DNA from: Marsupella aquatica
Taxonomy: Eukaryota; Marchantiophyta
Length of the DNA stretch: 64,000 nucleotides
Assembly: GCA_973895155.1 (NCBI GenBank)
Contig: OZ316893.1
Span: forward strand, 8,370,001-8,434,000
Direction: 5' to 3'
Below are positions 1 through 10,051 of this stretch, in pieces. The stretch's first letter is position 1, and every line of letters starts with the position of its first letter. Made by a program: the position numbers and the translations under genes. The notes beneath the pieces were generated by a model. It was not told the origin of the DNA. It worked only from the letters and a program-made list of their open reading frames with translations, and did no database searches.

Positions 1-921
1 CGCAATCTTCACAAATTTTCTATTGAATTTTGATTGCAATCTACAAGAAAAGCAGATTGCTCGGGCGTACTGAATTCTATTTACTCACGTCTGAGAACCC
101 TCGTAAGACTTGCCTCCCGCACACTTAACTCATCTCCAATTTTCGTGCCTCTTTTGGTGGGTCAGGAACCGGGACTCCTTTTGCCCTTTGCCTGCAGTAG
201 ATCGATTGTAAGTGCTCGTCTTCAGGGTGTTCTGATCTGTGAGCTGGGAGTAAAACCTTCTCTGTGCCCTATTGTGTGCTCATGTCACTAGGGTTTCAAA
301 TGCATATCCCGTACATTTGCCATTACTGGCTTGGATCTAGACTGCGTTCTTTCTCTCCATATTAATCAGCTCCTAACTTCGGTTAAGGCAGACTCTGAGA
401 GTAACTGAACGAACTTGTTCATGGTTTATGCGTTATAACGTTGGTCTGTCTAGTGGTAAAACAGTACTCTTCATCGGTGAATTTCCGGGTTTACTTCAGT
501 GCTCCATTATTGCACATTCCTGAATAATAGAGTTACTCAGGAACACAATTTGTCTTCTCTCGAATTCTTAAGAGGTTGAAGTAGTGCGATTACTGATTTC
601 CTGCGGGACCCTAGGGCTGGATGACCTCATTGCAGTTACTATCCAAACGAGTCTCACACGGGAAGGGAAGACAATAGATGTGAAGTCAGAAATGTGAAGT
701 AAAAGATTTTTGAGCTCCTTCCCACTTCCATATCCAGGCTATGATTGTGGAAGATATCATGAAAAGAGTGATTCGTTGCTATCAATCAGATCATGTACCT
801 AATCAGACGTGCCTCTCTCTTTCTTCTACAACACTCGTTGCCGAAGGAAACCGAAGTCACTCAGGGAGGGAAGGTTGTCTCGTTGTTTAACCATGGAAAT
901 GTGGATGATGTTGAGTCAGTG
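1..921. other. No recognisable gene; possible intron or upstream part of the GT14 gene
   Basis: I looked here for the missing upstream exons of the glycosyltransferase whose 3' exons lie at 1813-3668 and found none of the family's conserved blocks on either strand. Open frames, such as 34-291, show no family resemblance. The stretch is therefore either part of a long upstream intron or sequence outside that gene. Confidence 0.4.
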
Positions 922-1170
922 GAGGTGTCTTGAGCACGTCCTGGCAACGGGCTGAGTGTGTTCTGAGTATTGCAGCCGGGTTGGGAGTCTGATGAGATTT
1001 TGTTTCATGTTCTACAGTGACTTGAGGTGTCTTGAGCGCGTCCTTGACTGGCTGAATGTGTTCTGAGTATTGCAGATGGGTGGAGAGTCCGATGGGATTT
1101 TGTTTCATGTGTTTGTGTGACTTAAGCTGTCTGGACCACATCCTGGCACACCGGATGAATGTTTTATTAC
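922..1170 (+). repeat. Degenerate tandem repeat, about 100-bp unit, 2.5 copies
   Basis: Units start at about 922, 1024 and 1123. Each begins with a gaggtgtcttgagc-like block followed by a gtgttctgagtattgcag block and a gattttgtttcatgt block. The third unit is partial and more diverged. The open frame on the minus strand over this interval reflects the repeat and is not a gene. Confidence 0.75.
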
Positions 1171-1247
1171 TTCCGTAACTGGTCTGAAAAGATATTGGGG
1201 ATGGCATTGTCATTTTGAATATAAGTCTTTGATGAAATTGGGCATGA

Positions 1248-1320
1248 GGGGATGTAGCTCAGATGGTAGAGCGCTCGCTTAGCATGCGAGAGGTACGGGG
1301 ATCGATACCCCGCATCTCCA
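1248..1320 (+). tRNA. tRNA-Ala, anticodon AGC
   Basis: A complete 73-nt cloverleaf is visible. The acceptor stem GGGGATG pairs with CATCTCC with one G-U, followed by discriminator A at 1320. The D arm carries the A-box (tagctcagatgg). The anticodon stem ctcgc/gcgag holds loop ttAGCat, giving anticodon AGC. The T stem cgggg/ccccg holds the loop atcgata. No CCA is encoded and there is no intron, as expected for a plant nuclear tRNA-Ala. The first T4 run downstream is about 55 nt away, farther than a typical Pol III terminator. It lies upstream of, or within an intron of, the glycosyltransferase gene. Confidence 0.97.
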
Positions 1321-1387
1321 CACACAGAGAGGAGGAGAGACTACTCTTCTCCCAAAGTCAATAGAAGCTAACTAAGTTTTACCTTTT

Positions 1388-1529
1388 CCCGGCATGATCC
1401 CCTCCATCGACGCCTTCTGTACCCACCTCTGGTCAAATGAACGTCAATAAAAGCTTTTTTCTGAGTGTTGCCCTTGCCCGGCATGATCCCCTCCAGCGAC
1501 GCATTTTGTACCAGCTTCTGGTCAAATGA
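1388..1529 (+). repeat. Tandem duplication, 89-bp spacing
   Basis: A block beginning cccggcatgatcccctcc and ending ctggtcaaatga occurs at 1388-1441 and again, about 85% identical, at 1477-1529. No coding function is seen. Confidence 0.8.
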
Positions 1530-1812
1530 TGGTGAAGCTGCTTTTCATCATTCTCTTGTCAGTTCTCTTGTACTGAAAAGGCAGAGCATCATTCCAAATT
1601 TCCAATCTATGGCTAGTGCTTTAATTAAAACAAGTGACCCTCCCGAATGTTTCGTTTATTTGTCTGCCGCCCAATCGAGTCTTTGTCCACGAAGCTTTGT
1701 CTGTTACGGCTTTGCAAGTAATTCTGTCGGCTTGAGAGGTAATGCAGGAGAAAATCGAAGAAGAAGATTCACTTGACCTAACACTTTCAGGCTTTTGTCG
1801 TTGTGAACACAG

Positions 1813-3668
1813 GACATAGGTCCCAGTCACTGGGACATGTGGAACAGGTACGTTGCTAGAGGGAACGACGTCATGAAACCTGAAATCCAATTTCAGCAAT
1901 TCAGGGTTGGATCGCAGTTCTGGGTGATGCGCAGGAGACACGCTGTCCTGACCGTGGATGACGTGAAATACTGGACAAAATTTAACAGACCCTGCGTCCC
2001 AGCACACCCCTACTGCTATCCGGAAGAGCACTACTTCGCGACCTTGATGTGAGTATTCCTTTCTCGTCACCCCCACGTTCAGAATTGTTTAGAGCATTGT
2101 TACTAAGTTCTCGGTCAGTCTATTCGGCTTGGATTATTTTTTCCCCTTGGAAATCGAGTTTCATACACAGAAGGGGACAGACGGGAGCCCCACCAAGGTT
2201 GGATTGGTTTTTTTCGTTTTAGCATAGCCTTTTGCTCTGGCCCACTCTTGCCTTTCCCACCTTTTACTCCACCCCTAAACTTGCGTCCACCTACAGGAGG
2301 AGTCCTTGTGTAGAGTCTTCACTCTAGACAACATTCCAGGGTGTAGCTTTCGCCAATGTCTAGACTCGAGTCTGACATTGTTGATTATTCGTTATGCAAA
2401 GAAAAGGGAGACCCATCAGGGGATGGGATTGTTTTGTACTTTAGTCGTTTTGCTTAGGTCGTTTGACTAATATGATTCTAATTTAGTTAGAACCAAACGG
2501 GGAACCAATCACCACAACTGAAGAAAGAAAAAGCCCAGATAGATACACAAAGTTTTGATGAGGTGGATTGTTTTGTAATGTAGTCGTGTTGCTTAGGTCG
2601 TTCGACTAATATGATTTTAATTTAATTAGAACTAATCACCGCAAGTGTAGAAAGAAAAAGCGCAGATAGATATACAAAGGTTTGATGAGGTGCTCAGATG
2701 GATCATAGAATCCCAACGGCCACAAACTAAACAGTATAGAATCCCAACGGCCACAAACTAAACAGTATATTATACTTTTATAACACTATATGTAGTTTGA
2801 GTACATACTTTTACACTCAGAGTACTTTGTTAGTGTGTTGTGCTTTGAGTGATCCACCGTAGTCTGGGGTATCAACCTTAGTGTCTAAGAAGGCTTTCGC
2901 TAGACAAATGGAAGTAATTGAGTCATAAGCTGGGACAACACCTCCATCCAAATCCTTGATAACATCCAAGAGGGCCTCCATCCACACCTTTGAATTTTAG
3001 ACAGTAATCCAAATTTTGCCCTTTGCGTGTTAATAAGCATTTTCTACTCTAAAATCACGTAGTGCAAATTTAAATGTACATTCATACAAGATCTCATGCA
3101 AACGTCAGAATCTTATCTTGCTAAGAGGGTGAATTGCAAATTGTCCATGCAAACTTAAAAATCCTATCCCACTGTAGGTCTCATGCAAATATCAGCATTT
3201 GAAACCTTTTGCTGTGAATGGTTTTACTGGGATAGCATTTTAAGTTAGCATGGGATCGATGAACTCCGCCCCTCCTTGCTAGAATAAGATTGCTACCCAC
3301 ACGACTCATAAATCGTATGAGCTCAAAAGCTTTGAAAGATCAAATCTGGGCTGAGAGTTCCATTTCTTAGACCGATTTCATTTTATGTGGAGCTGCTTCT
3401 CGCCAACCCTCACTAACTCGATCTTCCACTGGGATTCGCACGCAGGAATATCTTGGACCCAGCTGGGATGTACCACTCGGCCACTCTAGTGGACTGGTCG
3501 CGTGGTGTGAATGGCCACCCAACGCAATGGCAGGCCAAAGAAATCAGTCTGCACTTCATCAGAGAGTTGCAACATAGAGAGCGAGGGGAACTTCTGTTTG
3601 CAAGGAAGTTCCACCGAGACTGTTTGAATCGGTTGTCCGACATCGCCGATGCAATTTGGAAGGATTGA
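1813..3668 (+). CDS. Core-2/I-branching (GT14, DUF266) glycosyltransferase, last two exons, 5' partial
   Basis: Two exons, 1813-2048 and 3446-3668, join in phase across a 1.4 kb intron (donor gtgagt at 2049, acceptor cgcag before 3446). They encode the C-terminal third of a plant DUF266 protein. The visible family blocks are QFRVGSQF, the CYPEEHYFATL block that spans the catalytic region, the VDW..GVNGHPTQW block, and the terminal LLFARKF..DCL..L.DIA motif, with stop TGA at 3666-3668. Family members are Golgi type II membrane enzymes thought to act on cell-wall or arabinogalactan glycans; the exact acceptor is unknown. The exon start at 1813 is chosen for a plausible acceptor (tgaacacag). The signal anchor and N-terminal domain are not found in the window, so upstream exons lie left of position 1 or have been lost. 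I am confident of the family and less sure of the 1813 boundary. Confidence 0.85.
2426..2692 (+). repeat. Intronic tandem duplication, 139-bp unit
   Basis: Two diverged copies, 2426-2564 and 2565-2692, share ggattgttttgta, tgcttaggtcgtt, gactaatatgatt and gaaagaaaaag blocks. They lie inside the GT14 intron. Confidence 0.8.
2704..2769 (+). repeat. Short perfect tandem duplication (about 32 bp)
   Basis: The block starting tagaatcccaacggccac and ending aaacagtat is repeated head to tail with essentially no divergence, so the duplication is recent. Confidence 0.8.
2817..2995 (-). other. Exon-like open frame of unknown origin inside the GT14 intron
   Basis: On the minus strand an open frame of about 59 codons runs into a TGA at 2817-2819. 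Its translation begins KVWMEALLDVIKDLDGG and has a protein-like composition with balanced acidic and hydrophobic residues. I do not recognise the family. It could be a gene fragment carried by a transposon or a chance frame. Confidence 0.25.
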
Positions 3669-3935
3669 TCATGAACAAATATTGGACCTCTCTCCTTTCT
3701 GGAAAGGTAGCTAGCTCTGATTGAACTCTTTCGAGTGATGGCGATCGTCAATCTCGAGCTGTCGGAGTGCCCCGGCTCGACGATCGACTCCTAGTTTGGG
3801 ACAGGACAGAACGGTTATTGGAAGCAACAGAATGCATGGGGCGATCAATTGCAACAATTGGAAGAAAGTGAAGAACTCGAGAAGGGAACACTGCTCCGGA
3901 CTAAACATCACAAATTGAATGAGTCTGCTTTACTG
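3669..3935. other. 3' flank of the GT14 gene, no gene seen
   Basis: This is the presumed 3' untranslated region and flank of the glycosyltransferase. Open frames here are short, overlapping on both strands and without family motifs. Confidence 0.4.
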
Positions 3936-4074
3936 CCTGCAATTGCTGTGGCACTCACACAGCTCTGGGCTGGAAAAACGCTCCTGCAATTGCTGTGGCA
4001 CTCAGACAGCTCTGGGCTGGAAAAACGCTCCTGCAAATGCTGTGGCTGACAACTATGGGTTGGGAAAACCCTCC
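3936..4074 (+). repeat. 47-bp minisatellite, 3 copies
   Basis: Units begin at 3936, 3983 and 4030, each opening cctgcaattgctgtgg and carrying agctctgggctggaaaa. The first two are near-identical; the third is diverged in its second half. Several overlapping open frames on both strands come from this repeat. Confidence 0.9.
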
Positions 4075-4874
4075 CATGCAGTTCCGCGATGTTCTTATTG
4101 GGTTGGTCAGACTCACAGTCCATCTATCCAGTAAATTGTCTGGGAAAACTCGCTTTCCCTACCCTAAAGAATTACCTGATTGAAGAGTACCTCAAGCACT
4201 TTTGTACAAATCTATAGAGCTTAGTTTCGGTGCACTCTCCTTATTTGATAGTCTAATTTATGAGGACCTTTGCAATAGATATATAATCATACGATCTGGG
4301 GACGATCTGGAACTTCAATGGCCCCGTAGCTGGCTCTTAAATGCAGATAGGATTCTATGCGTGAATCAGATTTATTGATCTGATCTCCCAGAGGGTGCCC
4401 CAAGCGTAATAATTATATGGCGTCCCACCCCCTGCCACATTGGCATTGTAAGGAGGCATTGTATGATTCAAGCAAGGAATTTTGATACTGAGGAGAGCGC
4501 TGATAGTGAGTCACTAGTGGGTTTTTTTTTTCATTTTTGCCTACTTTCATAATTTAGTGCATTTTTAAGATTCCAGATGGCTAGCGAGGTGGGCATCCCA
4601 TCCACATGGTAGGCCATAAAGTTAGTGTCAACTTAGAGTCTTCATTTTAGAAGCATAGGTCCCACCTCTAGTCTTCATTCTAGAAGCATAGGCCCCACCT
4701 CTAACTCTGGTTGGGCCCCAACTCTAGCTTGTGGTACTCTAGCTTGTGGTTGATGCTTTAGTAGTACTATGTCTTATTTAATTTTTTAATCTGATTCATT
4801 TTTGACAATTAGATCTCCCTAGACGTAACAATAAACACAGGATTGTGGGTAGTGGGATCTGTGGCTGGGCAGAA

Positions 4875-5036
4875 AATTGGCTAATGGAATATTAGATATT
4901 TAGCCATGTTTTTGCCAAAGTTGCTAAGACTTGTGAGTAAGGTCTAGCCAATTTAAATTGGCTAATGGAATATTAGATGTTTAGCCATGTTTTTGCCAAA
5001 GTTGCTAAGACTTGTGAGTAAGGTCTAGCCAATTTT
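4875..5036 (+). repeat. 81-bp tandem duplication, two near-identical copies
   Basis: 4875-4955 and 4956-5036 are almost identical, each containing ttagccatgtttttgccaaa. The high identity implies a recent event. Confidence 0.92.
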
Positions 5037-6135
5037 TGCCACAGATCTACTATGTGGGGATGACCAGGTTCATGCAGAAAATAAATAATTATTAAGATTC
5101 AGCTCCCAACCAGAAAGAGAGAACAAATTTAAGGGTAGCTTTTGTGAGACCTGGGAAAAACTTCTAACTCAGATTTTTGGAATATTAAGCATTGATGTAA
5201 ACACAGATTTATTCCAGTGTAAATAACTGTTTCAGTTAGAAAATAATCTTGAACTCCAGTTTTTGGCATTTGGGTTGCAATCTGGAAACAAAAGCATTTA
5301 AGTTTTGATCAGCAGCAGCCCTGCGCAACCTGATCATCCTTAGGGTATATATATCACGGTCTGCAACCAGCTTGATTTATGGACAGTGACACACTAAACA
5401 TTTTTCTGAATTTTAAGGATACATATTCTTAATGGACCCCCAAAATGAAAAGATTTACTTGATGGACCTCATGAGTGATCCATACCCTTGATAAACCTTA
5501 AATCAACTGTCCTAAAATCTCATAGGGCCTCATAGGGTCCATTAAATAACACTTCTCAATTAAGAGGTCCATCTAGTACCTCTCGAATTTTAAGCTGCAT
5601 CAAAAAAAAAAATCCCCAGACAAAAATTGACCAAAACAAAGTTTCACAATTAAACCTGTTTAGTAACTCAATTTGAATGTTTGGTCTAGGGCTGCGACTT
5701 CTCTGTTCCCTTTCAGGTCTCCAGGTCTGTGATGATCTCTCCACCATAGCCACGAGGAGCAGCTGGAGCAGTGAGGATTAGCAGTCCGAGCCAATCAATG
5801 AGTACTCAGCAGCGAGGAGTAGCAGAAAGATCACCTCAACACGTCACGTACAAGTCTCGGATTTAATGCACATCAACAACACAGGCAAGATCTATTTCTG
5901 CCCCAAGTTTTGTTCCACTTCTCCCAAGCCATCAATGCAGAAGCTTTTGTAGTCCAACTGGACTCGTGCTGTGGGATATAGGGAGAGGAGTAGCAGCTCA
6001 GCAGCGTGGAGTGGCATTCCCATTAATGTAGACTCTAGGCGCGCTATTTGGCTCTTTGGTCTTCTTGGGATATCTCCGTTGTTTTCTTCTTTTTATTTGG
6101 TGTCCTCTCGTTTTCCCCCTTTATTCTATGTTCCT

Positions 6136-6149
6136 CCCCCCCCCCCCCC
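6136..6149 (+). repeat. Homopolymer tract of 14 C
   Basis: An uninterrupted C run lies in a pyrimidine-rich stretch. Homopolymers of this length are assembly-sensitive. Confidence 0.9.
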
Positions 6150-6344
6150 ACACAAATTCATACTAATACACTCTTCACCATCATACCTCGATCCAACTGG
6201 TTTTCTTCTATGAAATCGTGGACTAGACTAGCAGAGTCCAGTAAAGGAAAGGATCCACAATAAATTAAAAAGGAAGCATTGGAGAGTTCTCCTTATATAG
6301 CGCCGGACAAGAAGTTGACAAGAAGTTACATACGAAGCACACAT

Positions 6345-6542
6345 GACAGACCCGGAAGCAGAGTAGGAAACAGACAGTTTTTGTTTATCGGTCTGCCTAT
6401 GGCATTGTGTCTCACGCTTTAGCGCCTTTTGACTGGGCATTGACAGACCCGGAAGCAGTGTAGGAAACAGACAGAGTTTTTGTTTATCGGTCTTCTGCCT
6501 ATGGCATTGTGCCTCACGCTTTAGCGCCTTTCGATTGGGCAT
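6345..6542 (+). repeat. 97-101-bp tandem duplication
   Basis: 6345-6441 and 6442-6542 both start gacagacccggaagcag and end with gggcat, differing by a few substitutions and a 4-base indel. The minus-strand open frame here reflects the repeat. The block lies about 0.6 kb upstream of NmrA-like copy A. Confidence 0.9.
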
Positions 6543-7348
6543 ATATTGTGAAATATAAAACAGACATAGATACTTAGATTCTTCTTCGTTTCACCGAACC
6601 AGCATCCGACATTAAGGCATGATGTACTTTTTCATCGACCATCTTGACCGTCTTTATGTTGCACTGACAATTGTGGGTTTGCGTCTGCCTCACATGCTCA
6701 TCTATCTCACCACGGTATTACCTACTGCAGAGTGGGACATTCCCTCGGCAGATTCCTTCCGTCCCAGACCAAGTGTTCGTTCAATCTCATTCTAAATTTC
6801 TCGGATTTTCATCAGTTCAAAGCTGCACTGATCTTAAACGGACAATTACCACTTTGTAACGTTCTTTCGAACACTCCCAGATCAAGTTTGAGTTCAACAT
6901 CAATCTTACAGTTTCTTCATTTCAAATTTTCAATCGTCTACAATCGATCAGACGGAGTAACCCCTCAACCAAATGAATCCGAATCGAAGGATTGATGCAC
7001 AGAACAACTTACTCCGCCCCTATGTTACATTCATTCATTCAATCAGTCATTTAGCCAGTATCTGCAATAGACCATTCCGCATCGCTTCCCAATCCCAACA
7101 ACTACTACTTCGGATTTAGTCACAGAAGTCTCTCAGGTTTGCAACAATGTCTAAGATTATTGCAGTCATGGGAGCCACTGGTATCCAAGGTGGATCCGTA
7201 GTCAATAGCTTCCTCAACCAAGGTGAGTACAAGGTCAGAGGCATCACCAGGAATGTCCACATTGACAAAGCCAAAGCTCTTGAGCAGTGCTAAAGGGGTC
7301 GAGATGGTCAGAGATGGTCAGAGCAGATTTGGATGACCAGACGTCCCT

Positions 7349-8875
7349 ATCACCCTATTCATTAAAAGTGTATTTTATTTTGTTTACTTTTAGGCTTCCA
7401 AATGTACACTTTTAAACCCCAAAAGATATACTATAGTACAATACTCTACACCTAAATAGTCAATTGTAAACTTTAGGGGAAAAAAATGATCTTTACTAGA
7501 AGGAGTCTCATTCTAGTTCATTTATAAAAGATGAACATGGTGGTATGTCTGATGGCCATCATTTTTATTTCTTGCCCAAATGTACACTTTTTCCTTGGAA
7601 TCGTAGCCATTTTATAAATTTTAGTCCCCCTGCGAAAAGCCCCACGGGGAGGGCGCACAAACAGAACATATTCCCGAGAGACAACCCAGACAAAACAGAG
7701 GACCAAACCACAAAAGATTCATTCTCTTCCTAATTCGGCCATTATGGACATTGCAACGATCTGTGGCCGTCTGGGAATGAGATCGATTGGTGATGGTTGG
7801 TCGGCGAAGGAAGGATGTTGGAAGGACCTCCCACTTAGATGGAGCAATATGCGTGGCTTCTCTGCGGAGCATCGATTGCTTGCACGGAAGTTCTTGGAAA
7901 GTATATGGAGCGCTTCACACTGCCAGTCAGAGTACTTCCTGTATGTCAAACAGTGGAGGTGGACAGATAGACCTGAACCATTGAAGGATTTCAGAATTGA
8001 GAATTGCAGAGTGTATGACTTCCTGAGGCCCAAGACCTCAAATCACGAACGTCTGAATAGGATCTGGTCTCTTACCCAAGAGGAGAGAGGTTGGAATGAG
8101 AGCTGGTACAGACTGTGGAGATCGGATTTACCAACTAGAGGCAAGACCTTTATTTGGAGGATCATAGTGGGGGGCTTGTTCACTGGGGCCCGTGCGCTTC
8201 GATTAGAGGTGAGCAACGGTGACTGTAAGTTGTGCAACGGATGGCTGGAAACCATCCCTCACCTTTTTTTCCATTGTGCACATGTTGTCTGCTGCTGGCG
8301 TATCTGTTTGACCTCTTTGAGTGCGTTGGATATGCCAATTGAACAAGGGCTGATGGCCCTTTTAGATGCTGCCTGTGGGAGTGGCGCAACTTTTTGTCTT
8401 GCACCAGATTCTCTGGAGGCTCTGGATTGGGAGAAACACTCACATGTTTCAGACGGGGGGGAGACGGGTGTTTGACTTGGGACTTGTCCTGTCGGAGGCA
8501 ATGGAGAACTTATTTGCTGCTGGTCGGCATTGCCCCCCAGGGAGGAAGTGCACGCGCCTGCTACGGGCCAAATCATGTATTGATGGGCTTCGCAAGAGCT
8601 GGCTTGGCGGTGGGGGGACCAGTTTCACTTCCGTTGGTTGACTCTGATTTTGCTGTGAGGTTGGAACATTGAGACCGTTGAATGTAGATGGTTCTGGGGA
8701 ATGGATGCCCTCTAGATGGTTATTAGGTTGTGTGGTCGTCCTCTTTTGCTGTTAGGTGTCGCCGGGGAGATTATTTCCCTGCCAAATGTACACTTTTTGA
8801 AAGCCAAATGTACACTTTTTATTGCCCAAATGTTCACAAATTGAATAATAATTCACTTTTAATGAATAGATTGAT
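7349..8875. mobile_element. 1527-bp inserted element with terminal inverted repeats and CCCT target duplication
   Basis: Alignment of copy A with copy B places the insertion exactly. The flanking CCCT is present at 7345-7348 and again at 8876-8879, but once in copy B. The ends form an imperfect inverted repeat of about 22 bp with a perfect 15-bp core: tattcattaaaagtg at 7356-7370 and its complement at 8854-8868. Subterminal motifs ccaaatgtacactttt recur at about 7396, 7576, 8787 and 8804, with a variant at 8824, as in many DNA transposons. No transposase is seen, so it is non-autonomous. It carries a LINE-derived zinc-finger fragment. The superfamily is unclear from the 4-bp duplication. Confidence 0.85.
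7744..8475 (+). pseudogene. LINE (L1-type) C-terminal zf-RVT fragment
   Basis: A 243-codon open frame has the layout of the zinc-binding region that follows reverse transcriptase in plant L1 elements: W..LWRSDLPTRGKTFIW near residues 121-138, then CKLC at 161-164 and HLFFHC at 173-178, giving a C-x2-C...H-x4-C pattern. No polymerase domain or upstream ORF is present and the frame ends soon after the zinc finger, so this is a 5'-truncated, non-functional piece. It lies wholly inside the inverted-repeat element at 7349-8875. Confidence 0.8.
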
Positions 8876-10051
8876 CCCTCATCAAAGCGTTTGAAGGCGT
8901 CACCACAATCTTTGCATTGACGGACTTCTTCGACACCTTTCGCAATGACGGTGTGGATGCCCATGCCACCATGGACAAGGAATACCAGCAAGGCGTCAGA
9001 CTGGCCAACGCAGCCCTGCATACGCCAACACTGAAGCACTACGTCTGGAGCACATTCCCCAACTCAGGGAAGGTCTCGGGTGGCAAATTTGTTGTCCCAC
9101 AATTCGACGGGAAAGCTAAGGTCAATGAATTCATTAAATTGAAGCCTGAGCTTCTTGCCAAAATGACCTTCCTGTGGGTCACCGCCTACGCAAGCAACTT
9201 CTTCGCTCTGGCCTTGAGACCACACCACCTCAAGTCGATCAGCACCTACATTTTTATCCAACCCGTCGCACCATCGACGCCCATAGTACTTGCGGGTGAT
9301 GTTATAGTCAACGTCGGCGTCATCGTGAAAGCCATCGTCTCCAATCCATCGAGGACATTGGACGGCAAGTACGTCATCCTTAAAGTGGGGACCATTTTGA
9401 ATGGGGACATCTATAGCTCTGGGGCAAGGTCACGGGCAAAAAGGTCCACTACCTGCAAGTTTCCTTCGAGGAGTATGACAAGTTGTTCCCAAAATATGGC
9501 GCATTGGTAGGCGTCAATATGCAGTACCACGAGTATGCCGGGGAGAAGGCTTGGTTTGGTGACGAGGAGCTGGTCACACCTGCTGATTTAGGTGTGCAGC
9601 CCGGAGAGTTGGTCACCGAAGAGAGGGCTTTTGAGATGACAGATTGGAGTGCTCTTTATTAACAACGTCAGCGGGCAACTGAGTGACTTGATGTTACTCA
9701 GCCAGTATGGTAGTTTAAGGCAATCTTTGCGCGATTGAATGGGAGCGCTTTTGATTGAATTGAAACGTCAAGCGATTGAGGAGTTGAACATTTGTCATTG
9801 TTGGTAAATTTCCTCAGACAGTAGACTACCAATTTAGTGCAAGCTTCGAGCAATTGAATACCAAATTATTCTCAGCTTGCAAGTTCAGTGTAGTTGCGTT
9901 CAGGAGATTGCAATTGAGGCTGCGATGAGTTGGCGGTCCAGTGCCAAGATAGGGGATAGGGATGGTCACAATATGAGATTGGTAAGCACTCCGGATGGAC
10001 AGTGTGCATGTCACTGCTCGGATGTTGAAACAGTGACAAGATTCCAGATTC

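Larger units (their letters stand above)
4200..6200. other. Gene-poor intergenic stretch
   Basis: No gene is supported. The stretch is AT-rich and holds short local duplications: gaagcatagg.cccacctct at 4650-4700, the 81-bp repeat at 4875-5036, and a run of 14 C at 6136-6149. Confidence 0.5.
7147..9661 (+). pseudogene. NmrA-like gene copy A, disrupted by indels and a 1.5-kb insertion
   Basis: The first part (7147-7348) starts ATGTCTAAGATTATTGCAG and encodes the Rossmann start with GATGIQGG. The remainder (8876-9661) matches copy B from the ASLIKAF-equivalent region to the terminal TDWSALY. Damage seen: about 4 extra bases near 7288, a 12-base duplication (agatggtcagag) near 7306-7325, the element at 7349-8875, and a 1-base loss near 9408 that shifts frame before the end. 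The product cannot be made as one chain. Compared with copy B the sequence carries many substitutions, some non-conservative, so it has been drifting for some time. Confidence 0.93.
6210..10050 (+). repeat. Segmental duplication unit A (NmrA-like locus)
   Basis: This block is related over its length to unit B (13950-16350) and unit C (19105-21790). Shared upstream blocks include gcagagtccagt (6232; also in C), gcatgatg.acttt (6616; also in B) and gaccaagtgttcgttcaat (also in C). Shared downstream blocks include cgggcaactgagtgacttga and gatgttgaaacagtga. Unit A is the longest because it has been invaded at 7349-8875. Confidence 0.85.
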
